Both the position numbers and the translations under genes were made by a program. Positions 57,941-64,000 of a stretch of 64,000 bases of DNA are shown piece after piece. The notes under the pieces are model-generated. The model saw nothing but the letters and a program-made list of their open reading frames with translations. It did not search any database and was not told the origin of the DNA. The DNA comes from JAAYBF01 sp963716445 (GTDB taxonomy: Bacteria; Actinomycetota; Thermoleophilia; Solirubrobacterales; Thermoleophilaceae). The stretch's first letter is position 1; each line of letters opens with the position of its first letter. Where the stretch lies: NCBI GenBank assembly GCA_963716445.1, contig OY970313.1:2356001-2420000 (forward strand), written 5' to 3'.

Positions 57941-60180
57941 TCCACAGTCGCCCCCTGCTCGCTGTCGTCATGCCCGCGCTTGCGACGGTCGCGGTCGCCG
58001 CCCCGTCAGCCACAGCGGGCGAGTTCACGATCTCGGCCTGCCAGGCCGATCGCAGCAACTTCGCGTCGGTCGCCTTCGACGACTTCGCCACGCGCGGGAT
58101 GCGATGGAAGCGGGCCTGTAACCCGCAAGGCCCCGGCCTGCGCGGCCTGCTCACCGGCAACGTCGTCAGAAGCGGACGGGTCGCTCGCGGCGCCCGGTCG
58201 GTCTTCGTGCTCAACGCACCACCAGGCACGGTCATCAGCCGCTACCGCTGGTCGGGCCACGCCCAACGGCGCGACTGCCGCTACGCCCTCCAGCTCTACG
58301 CCGAGCGGCCAGGCGCAGGCGCGGTACCGATCAAGAACGTCCCGGCAAATCGCCGGTGTCCCAAGCCCAAGCGTGCCCAAGGTGCTGGCTGGCCCCGTCC
58401 GCGGACTTACGACGTCGGTGGCGCGACGCGGATCGTGCAGCGCGTCGTCTGCGTCGGCGCGCCTAGCCGGCGGTTCTGCTCGGCGCGCGGTGCGAACTTC
58501 ATCCGGACCTTCACCGCCCAGGCGACCGTGATCGACAACAGCGGCCCAGCGGTCAGCGTCATTTCCGACAGCCCATTCACGCGCGGCGATTGGGTCAGTG
58601 GCCGTCAGACGGTCGCCTACGACGCCTCCGACAATGCCGGCGTCCGCGCCGCTCATGCCGCGATAAGCGGTCGCCGTGCCGGCCCCGGAGTAACGAGAGG
58701 ATGCAACTACGCCCAGCGCATCCCGTGCTCCAGTGGTCCCGGCCAGATCGTGATTGAGCGAGGTGATCTAAGCGAGGGGACCCAAGCGCTGGCTGTTACC
58801 GCGGAGGATGCGGCCGGCAACGCCGGAACCTCGCCCAGCACAACCGTCCGCATTGACCACACGCCGCCGGGCGCTGTGTCGGTCGGCATCGACGGCGGCG
58901 ACGGCTGGCGCAACCGCAACGACTTCGACATCGCTTGGGTCAACGCGCCCGAGGGGGACCGCGCCCCGATCGCCGGCGCCCACTACCGGCTGTGTCCCGC
59001 CAGCGGCGGCGAGTGCCGCGCCGGCGACCGCGCGGGCCCGGAGATCAGCCGTCTCGACGATCTCACCGTTCCCGGCGCGGGCCAGTGGGACCTGCGCCTG
59101 TGGCGCGGTGACGCGGCTGGCAACCGCGAGCCCGCCAACGCTTCGGCTCCCGTTCGCCTGCGCTTCGACCCCGAGCCGCCAACGCTGGGATTTGAGCAGC
59201 CGGCAACCACCGATCCGACCAAGCTGTCGGTCCTCGTCGAGGATCGCGTGTCGGGGCTCGCCGGTGGCGCGATCGAGATCAGCCGCCTGGGGTCGGGCAC
59301 CTGGCAGACGTTGACGACGAGCCAAGAGGGAACCCGACTGGTGACGCGGATCGATGACGCGAGCCTCCCGCCGGGCACTTATGCGCTACGCGCGAGCGCC
59401 CGCGACCAGGCCGGCAACTTCAACATCACCGACCGTCGTCTCGACGGCCAGCCGATGATCGTCACGCTCCCGCTGCGAGTCCAGACCGTGATCGAGGCCG
59501 GGAAGCCCGATTCGCGTCGAGTGCGCCGAACGGTCGGGCGACGCGGGCACCGTCGCAAGGTGTGGCGCAAGGTGCCGGTCCTTCGGCCGACCGTGCGCGC
59601 CGCCTTCGGGCGACGGGTCCGCCTGGCCGGGCGACTGACCAACCGTGACGGCAATCCGATCGGCGGCGCGTCGATCCTCGTCTACTCCCGCACTTCGCCG
59701 GCGGGCGAGCAGCTGGTCGCGACCGTTGCGACGGACGCTCGCGGCCGGTTCACCTATACCGCCCGCGCGATCTCGACGCGGACCCTGCGCTTCGCGTATT
59801 CCGGCTCGCCAACCATTCTCCCCGCGCAGGACACGGTCGAGGTCGTGACGCGCGGCGCGTCGTCGCTGAAAGTCAGCAAGCGGCACACACTCAACGGCGG
59901 CTCGGTCGTCTTCAGCGGCCACGTGTCGGGCCGACCGTTGCCGGACGCGGGCAAGCTAATCGAGATTCAGGTCTTGCTCTCTAAGGGGTGGCAGACCTTC
60001 CGCACCCCGCGCACCGACGCCCTCGGACGGTGGAGCCAGCGCTACCGATTCCAGAACACCTGTGGCACCGAACGGTTCCGATTCCGCGCTCGAGTCCCGG
60101 CCGAGGCCGGCCACCCATTCGCGACCGGAGCTAGCCGGATCGTCTCGGTCAGAGTTCGAGGCAGACCATGCCCGTCCTGA
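57937..60180 (+). CDS. Large secreted protein with Ig-like repeats
   Basis: 747 aa, GTG start overlapping the sigma gene. A signal peptide (PLLAVVMPALATVAVAAPSATAG) leads to an N-terminal beta domain with Cys pairs, then repeated Ig-like modules with APVSVISDSPFTRGDWV and VDASDNAG-type motifs (GPAVSVISDSP; HTPPGAVSVGIDGGDGW; DPEPPTLGFEQP; then RLAGRLTNRDGNPIGGASILVYSRTSPAGEQLVATVATDARGRFTYTAR). Such proteins act on the surface. It probably serves contact or adhesion and is controlled by the tethered sigma factor. Confidence 0.75.
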   Translation: MIHSRPLLAVVMPALATVAVAAPSATAGEFTISACQADRSNFASVAFDDFATRGMRWKRACNPQGPGLRGLLTGNVVRSGRVARGARSVFVLNAPPGTVISRYRWSGHAQRRDCRYALQLYAERPGAGAVPIKNVPANRRCPKPKRAQGAGWPRPRTYDVGGATRIVQRVVCVGAPSRRFCSARGANFIRTFTAQATVIDNSGPAVSVISDSPFTRGDWVSGRQTVAYDASDNAGVRAAHAAISGRRAGPGVTRGCNYAQRIPCSSGPGQIVIERGDLSEGTQALAVTAEDAAGNAGTSPSTTVRIDHTPPGAVSVGIDGGDGWRNRNDFDIAWVNAPEGDRAPIAGAHYRLCPASGGECRAGDRAGPEISRLDDLTVPGAGQWDLRLWRGDAAGNREPANASAPVRLRFDPEPPTLGFEQPATTDPTKLSVLVEDRVSGLAGGAIEISRLGSGTWQTLTTSQEGTRLVTRIDDASLPPGTYALRASARDQAGNFNITDRRLDGQPMIVTLPLRVQTVIEAGKPDSRRVRRTVGRRGHRRKVWRKVPVLRPTVRAAFGRRVRLAGRLTNRDGNPIGGASILVYSRTSPAGEQLVATVATDARGRFTYTARAISTRTLRFAYSGSPTILPAQDTVEVVTRGASSLKVSKRHTLNGGSVVFSGHVSGRPLPDAGKLIEIQVLLSKGWQTFRTPRTDALGRWSQRYRFQNTCGTERFRFRARVPAEAGHPFATGASRIVSVRVRGRPCPS

Positions 60181-60205
60181 ATCACCACCCAAGGGGAGCG
60201 AGATC

Positions 60206-60808
60206 GTGCTGAGAAACCTGCGCGGCCATCTGAGCTACGCCAACGTCATGTCCACGATCGCCGTGTTCGTCGTGCTCGGCGGCACGACCTACGCGGCCGC
60301 CACGATCACCGGGGGCGACGTCAAGAACAGGTCACTGACCGGCAAGGACGTCAAGCCCAACAGCCTCACCGGCAAGCAGATCGCAGAGCGCCGACTTGGC
60401 ACCGTTCGCCGGGCACGCAACGCCGCACTACTCGGAGGACGGCCCGCATCGCGCTACCTCGTCCGCTGCCCAGCCGGAACGATCCCGCTCGCCAGCACTT
60501 GCATCGAGACCCAGCCGCGCCCGGCCAACACCTACGGAGGCGCGATCGGCGACTGCGACCAGGTGAACCGCCCCAAGACTCCCGGCCGGCGACTTCCGAC
60601 CCACAACGAGCTCCGGCTGGCGCTGACCTACGACCCGATCGACCTAGCCCCAGGCGGCGAGCTCACCAACCACGTCTACCCGCCGGCCTCCCCTGGCGGG
60701 CCGATCCAGGTTCTGGCGATGACTTCGGAGTTCGATGTCGCGGTGGTCCCCAACGCAGTTAGCGGCGGCCTTCTCCAGTTCCGTTGCGTGGTCAACCCAA
60801 TCAACTGA
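60206..60808 (+). CDS. Secreted/anchored protein with SLTGKDVKPNSLTGKQ repeats
   Basis: 200 aa from GTG 60206 (AAGGGGAG box upstream). An N-terminal membrane segment (VMSTIAVFVVLGGTTYAAATITGG) precedes the repeat DVKNRSLTGKDVKPNSLTGKQIAERRLG, a pattern I know from many Thermoleophilia surface proteins. A C-terminal domain follows with Cys pairs (VRCPAGTIPLASTCIE; GDCDQVNR; QFRCVVN). Function unknown. It lies between the large secreted protein and the LysM gene and is probably in their operon. Confidence 0.7.
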   Translation: MLRNLRGHLSYANVMSTIAVFVVLGGTTYAAATITGGDVKNRSLTGKDVKPNSLTGKQIAERRLGTVRRARNAALLGGRPASRYLVRCPAGTIPLASTCIETQPRPANTYGGAIGDCDQVNRPKTPGRRLPTHNELRLALTYDPIDLAPGGELTNHVYPPASPGGPIQVLAMTSEFDVAVVPNAVSGGLLQFRCVVNPIN

Positions 60809-60823
60809 CGAAAGGACCCAGTG

Positions 60824-61711
60824 ATGGCAGCGCCAACCACCAATGTCTCGACTGTCGCCAGTCACGTGCGGCGGGTCTTCTCGCAGCGCGTGCCAGCGGC
60901 GGCGCTCAGCGTTGCGCTGGTCGTGACGCCGGTCGGCGTCGCGGTCGCCCAGGAGGCAGACCAAGGGCGCGAGGGCGTCGCGGCACCGGAGCCGACTACC
61001 CCTCCGGACAGCACGGCCGATCCCGACTTCGATCCCGGCGGCGATACGACGCTGCCGTTCGATCTCGGTGCCCCTGCAGGGGGCGGTGACGATGACTCAG
61101 GCGACGGCGCGCCCATCGACGTAGAGCCAGTCACCGATCCCGACGCGCTCGCCGTCTCGCTCGACGACCCCGCCGCGCTGGCTCCCAACGCCCTCGACGG
61201 CGGCACCGACACGCCGGCCCCGCCGGCCGAGCCCGTCCCGCCGACTCCGCTGTCCGCGCCGGTCGTCGCCCCGTCACCGACAACGACAACCGCACCGCAG
61301 TCGAACGCCGATCAGCAGACGGGCGACAGGCGCGCGGCTGCCCGCGCCGAGCGCCGCAGCGCGCGCAAGCGTCAGCGAGATCGGGCGCGTCAGCGGTCCT
61401 CGGTTCGGATGCCGGTTCCGGCACCCGAGGCATCCGTGCCTGCGCCAGTGGCTCTGGCGCCGGTAGCGACGACCGCGGCCGAGCCGGTCCAAGCGGCGTC
61501 GCCGTCGCGCGACCGCGTGCGTCCTGGTCGGTCGACCTACACGGTGCAGCCTGACGACTCGCTGTGGAAGATCGCGAGCGCACTAGTCGGCGCGGGCGCG
61601 ACGAACGCCGAGATCGTCGCGGCGTCCAACCGGATCTACCAGCTCAACCGCGATCGGGTCGGTGCCGATCCCGACGTCCTCGCCGTGGGTACGGTCCTCA
61701 GGTTGCGATGA
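60824..61711 (+). CDS. Secreted LysM-domain protein, intact copy
   Basis: 295 aa. Signal peptide (FSQRVPAAALSVALVVTPVGVAVAQ), a long Asp/Pro/Thr-rich linker, a basic RAERRSARKRQRDRARQR patch, and LysM: STYTVQPDDSLWKIASALV ... NAEIVAASNRIYQLNRDRVGADPDVLAVGTVLRLR. It is the reference copy against which those at 12872 (C-terminal part) and 23474 (altered end) can be judged. ATGA overlap with the 141-aa gene. Confidence 0.85.
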   Translation: MAAPTTNVSTVASHVRRVFSQRVPAAALSVALVVTPVGVAVAQEADQGREGVAAPEPTTPPDSTADPDFDPGGDTTLPFDLGAPAGGGDDDSGDGAPIDVEPVTDPDALAVSLDDPAALAPNALDGGTDTPAPPAEPVPPTPLSAPVVAPSPTTTTAPQSNADQQTGDRRAAARAERRSARKRQRDRARQRSSVRMPVPAPEASVPAPVALAPVATTAAEPVQAASPSRDRVRPGRSTYTVQPDDSLWKIASALVGAGATNAEIVAASNRIYQLNRDRVGADPDVLAVGTVLRLR

Positions 61712-62133
61712 GCGATCCTGTCCGGCCGATCTCCGACCTCCGTCGTCTGCTTGTCGCCACGATCCGCAACGCGGCGGACTGGCGCAGGAGGAAGATCGAC
61801 GAGTACGAGCACGACGATGATCTCCGGAAGGAGAACGTGCGGGCGAAAAAGGCGCTGCTCACGCTGGCGAACTTCGTCGAAGGGCTACCCGACGACGATC
61901 GCGACCTCAACCTCCACGCGCTCCGTCGCACCGACGAGCGCGACGGCCGATTGCAGCTGACGCCGGACAGCCTGACGCTGCTGTCTCGCTTCGGGCTCAG
62001 CAGGGGCTCGTGGCAGGACGGCAAACCGACCGAGAGCCAGATGCGCAACGTCCTGCGGCGAGTGGACGGAATCGAGGCCAAGGAGCGGCGCGCCCGCAAG
62101 GAGCGAGCGGAGGCCGGCTACGGCGACGACTGA
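61708..62133 (+). CDS. Conserved module protein of unknown function (141 aa), copy 4
   Basis: 141 aa; differs from the copy at 13096 in only a few residues (for example RTDERDGRLQLT instead of RADEHENRLQLT). Coupled to the LysM gene by ATGA. The high conservation of this pair in separate elements suggests shared function at the cell wall or in transfer. Confidence 0.75.
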   Translation: MSDPVRPISDLRRLLVATIRNAADWRRRKIDEYEHDDDLRKENVRAKKALLTLANFVEGLPDDDRDLNLHALRRTDERDGRLQLTPDSLTLLSRFGLSRGSWQDGKPTESQMRNVLRRVDGIEAKERRARKERAEAGYGDD

Positions 62134-62164
62134 GGACGGCCACTCGGCCGCTGGCGGCGCCCGG

Positions 62165-62252
62165 AGATTCGAGCGCCAACGTCAGCGCAGGCTCGACGGG
62201 GGCGCTCGCAAGGACGGCGAACGGCGAGATCAGCCGCTTGGAGCACTGCTAA
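62165..62252 (+). pseudogene. XRE-gene fragment in inverted orientation
   Basis: GAGCGCCAACGTCAGCGCAGG ... GGCGAACGGCGAGATCAGCCGCTTGGAGCACTGC matches the coding strand of the module XRE genes (RERQRQ ... EISRLEHGE) but on the + strand. In the other modules that gene lies only on the minus strand. The fragment therefore marks a duplication-inversion next to the dipeptidase. Confidence 0.6.
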
Positions 62253-63456
62253 CGCCCGCGGTGCGAGCCCCGCGCCACCCCGTCTGCAGAACGCGCATCG
62301 CGTTGCCCGACTGGATCGCATCGGCCGTCGCGCGGCCGTAGCGCGCCTCGAGCGCCGGCCCGAGCCGCTTGAGCTGGGCGCTGTCGCCGAGGCCGGGCAG
62401 CGTCGGCTTGATGAAGCCGTCGAGATCGGTGCCCACCGCGATGTGCGCGTACGAGCCGGTGACGCCATGGATCGCATCGACATGCCGGCACAGCAGGTCG
62501 AACGACTCGTCGAACGACGACGGCTGGGTATCGAGGCCGTCGGCGATGAAGTACGTCGAGAGAATCATCCCGATCACGCCGTCGCGCGCGGCGATGCGCC
62601 GGATCGTCGCGTCGTCGAGGTTGTAGACCTGCGGGCCGAAGCGGTAACCGCAGTGCGACGCGAGCACAGGCACGGTTCCCTCAGGGTCGAGCTCGTCGAG
62701 CAGCGTGAAGGTGTCGTCGAGCGCGGCCTGGCTCATGTGCGTGACATCGAGAAGCACGCCCTCGGCGACCATCGCGCGCACCGCCGCCCGCCCCAGCTCG
62801 CTGAGACCGACATCGGGCTGCGGGAAGATCCTGTTGTAGAGGTCGTCGGAGGCAAACGGCACGCTAGGCACGTTCGTCGCCACTCCACGCCAAACGAGGT
62901 GCGCAAGCGTGACGTACGCCACGCCGCGCGCGGCCAGCAGCCGCACCGTACGCTCGATCGACTCAGGGCTAGCCCCGAGGCTAAAGCCGCCCTCGACGCA
63001 GTGCACCAGCGCCAGCTTCCCGGCGGCATGGGCAGCGTCCACCTCGACGGGGCTGCGGGCGATCTCGACCGCGTGCGGATGCCTTCGCGCGACGCGCCGC
63101 TCGACAGCGTCCATCTGACGCAGCAGGACGGTCGCGTACCGGTCCTCCGGCGGCCCGCCGTAGGGCGGCTTGCGCGAGTAGCGCATCGTCAGCCGGTTGC
63201 CCATCTCCAGCAGTGGCGAGCACAGCACCGACAGCGCGACGCCGATGCCGCCCGCACGCATGCTGTTGATCGTCACCCGCGGTCCGGCCCTCGCGGACTC
63301 CCAGTTCCACAGGCGGCTCGCATAGCCGAGCACGGAGGCATCGAAGCGGTCGACCAGGCTCGCGCGCCCGCGCTCGGACCAGACCTGCAGCGCCATCCGC
63401 CGCGAATCCGGCGGTCCGACGTGCATTGGGTAGTGGGCGTGGAGATCGACCAGCAT
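62230..63456 (-). CDS. M19-family membrane dipeptidase (renal-dipeptidase-like)
   Basis: 408 aa. Metal-binding and catalytic landmarks: DLHAHYPMHVG (H-x-H-type metal site), GGIGVALSVLCSPLL, LVHCVEGGFSLG, LLDVTHMSQAALDD, VLASHCGYRFGPQ and HIAVGTDLDGFIKPTLPGL. Such enzymes cleave dipeptides or related substrates. It replaces the normal junction between the 141-aa gene and the XRE gene, and the right end of the insertion is about 63480. No signal peptide. Confidence 0.85.
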   Translation of the reverse strand: MLVDLHAHYPMHVGPPDSRRMALQVWSERGRASLVDRFDASVLGYASRLWNWESARAGPRVTINSMRAGGIGVALSVLCSPLLEMGNRLTMRYSRKPPYGGPPEDRYATVLLRQMDAVERRVARRHPHAVEIARSPVEVDAAHAAGKLALVHCVEGGFSLGASPESIERTVRLLAARGVAYVTLAHLVWRGVATNVPSVPFASDDLYNRIFPQPDVGLSELGRAAVRAMVAEGVLLDVTHMSQAALDDTFTLLDELDPEGTVPVLASHCGYRFGPQVYNLDDATIRRIAARDGVIGMILSTYFIADGLDTQPSSFDESFDLLCRHVDAIHGVTGSYAHIAVGTDLDGFIKPTLPGLGDSAQLKRLGPALEARYGRATADAIQSGNAMRVLQTGWRGARTAGVSSAPSG

Positions 63457-63540
63457 TCAGCTCACCTCGCGGCGAAGGCATCCTAATGGTCGATTGCTAC
63501 GGCTGTTCCACTCCCCACGGCGGTCGCGAGAGCAGAGGGC

Positions 63541-63832
63541 TCATGGCAGCGCGCCAGCAGCGCTCTGGGACTCGTATCCCGACTCGACGCCCTCGACCAA
63601 CGCGCCGAGCGGTACTTCGAGCGCTCGCGCGAGCCGCACGATCGTCGACAGCCGCGGGTCGCGTTCGCCATGCTCCAAGCGGCTGATCTCGCTGCCGTAG
63701 GTGTTCGCCGCCCGCGCGAGCGCCCGCATCGACTTGCACTGGCGCTGGCGCTCGCGCGCGAGGTTACGGCCGAACACCCGGGCGAGGACTTGCTTCGGGG
63801 TTTTCGACCGGAGCGCCCGGGGTGGTGCTCAC
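63541..63832 (-). pseudogene. XRE-family regulator of the right-end module, copy 4, frameshifted
   Basis: The HTH part FGRNLARERQRQCKSMRALARAANTYGSEISRLEHGERDPRLSTIVRLARALEVPLGALVEG is open, but the normal GTG start at 63832 is out of frame with it. An extra T lies in GGGGTTTTCGACC (63797-63809), compared with GGGGTTTCGACC in copy 1. A GTG at 63777 could give a shortened protein lacking the first 18 residues but keeping the HTH. Confidence 0.7.
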
Positions 63833-64000
63833 CGCGCCCCGTCCCCGTGGTCTGTCTCCTCGCCGCCGACGAGCTGAGCCAGGACATCGCCGTAGGCGCC
63901 TTGAGCGACCAGCGCGCGCTCGGCGTAGCGGCGCTCCTCGATCGGCTCGACGATGTGGCTGTGCAGCATCGACCCGGCGCTGGCATTGAGCCGACGCAAC
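63829..64000 (-). CDS. Module protein of unknown function, copy 4, C-terminal part
   Basis: The open frame enters from the window edge and ends RYAERALVAQGAYGDVLAQLVGGEETDHGDGAR, close to copies 1 and 3. The stop overlaps the XRE start as GTGA. The start and leader lie beyond 64000. This predicts another tRNA fragment about 0.6 kb to the right of the window. Confidence 0.75.
   Translation of the reverse strand, partial: LRRLNASAGSMLHSHIVEPIEERRYAERALVAQGAYGDVLAQLVGGEETDHGDGAR

Overview
The window is GC-rich (the coding regions are strongly G/C-ending) and looks like an accessory region of an actinobacterial chromosome. A secreted protein near 60.2-60.8 kb carries the repeated NRSLTGKDVK / NSLTGKQI pattern that I associate with Thermoleophilia (Solirubrobacterales). 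That lineage is an inference from one protein type plus base composition; no rRNA or other marker is present. There is no rRNA gene, no complete tRNA gene and no CRISPR array in the window.

The dominant architecture is a graveyard of integrative elements stacked at one attachment site. A 41-bp piece of a tRNA (minus strand, from the anticodon loop to the acceptor end, probably tRNA-Arg) recurs at 2.15, 5.78, 14.54, 20.77 and 42.19 kb, with a decayed copy at 27.92 kb. Each copy is followed on its right by what reads as the 3' tail of a tyrosine integrase. Related tails without a good tRNA fragment lie at 15.4, 24.36, 43.0 and 44.4 kb. To the left of several copies is a conserved right-end module: a secreted LysM protein, a 141-aa protein of unknown function (+ strand), then on the minus strand a 135-aa protein coupled to a small XRE regulator. 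The 135-aa gene is preceded by a conserved leader that could form mutually exclusive RNA hairpins around its ribosome binding site. This module is seen whole or in pieces at 12.9-14.4, 19.7-20.6, 41.1-42.0 and 60.8-64 kb.

Two sets of conjugation genes are present. Set 1 (35.8-40.75 kb) has an integrase, a replication-relaxation protein and an intact TraG/VirB4-like ATPase. Set 2 (50.7-55.7 kb) has integrase, excisionase-like HTH, replication-relaxation protein, a TraG remnant fused by deletion to TcpE, a VirB2-like protein and TcpC. It is followed on the other strand by an unusual sigma factor-secreted protein operon (56.7-62.1 kb).

Cargo from left to right: tyrosinase (0.5-1.9 kb); a Schlafen/AlbA_2-like plus AAA ATPase pair, possibly defence (2.3-5.4 kb); an ArsR-rhodanese / ETHE1-like / MFS / methyltransferase cluster (6.6-11.7 kb); membrane protein and a frameshifted fungalysin (16.5-19.7 kb); broken genes and a secreted protein (21.1-23.2 kb); an AbiE-type toxin-antitoxin pair (24.6-26.6 kb); a 9-kb island bounded by a 33-bp direct repeat (26.67 and 35.81 kb); an EEP nuclease (43.2-44.3 kb); a four-gene Vsr / receiver / GHKL kinase-like / C5-cytosine methyltransferase operon (44.45-50.64 kb); and an M19 dipeptidase inserted into the last right-end module (62.2-63.5 kb).

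The most interesting candidate for an undescribed system is the island at 28.4-35.7 kb. It encodes holo-ACP synthase, acyl carrier protein, XRE regulator, an ImmA/IrrE metallopeptidase fused to a chagasin-like inhibitor, a papain-like cysteine peptidase, a thymidylate-synthase-like protein, an hmdU-kinase/thymine-pyrophosphorylase-like helical protein, a DUF1599-like protein, a TylF-like methyltransferase and a MazG-type protein. Eight of these form one tightly packed operon. The combination suggests carrier-protein-dependent nucleotide or DNA-base modification coupled to a proteolytic regulatory switch.
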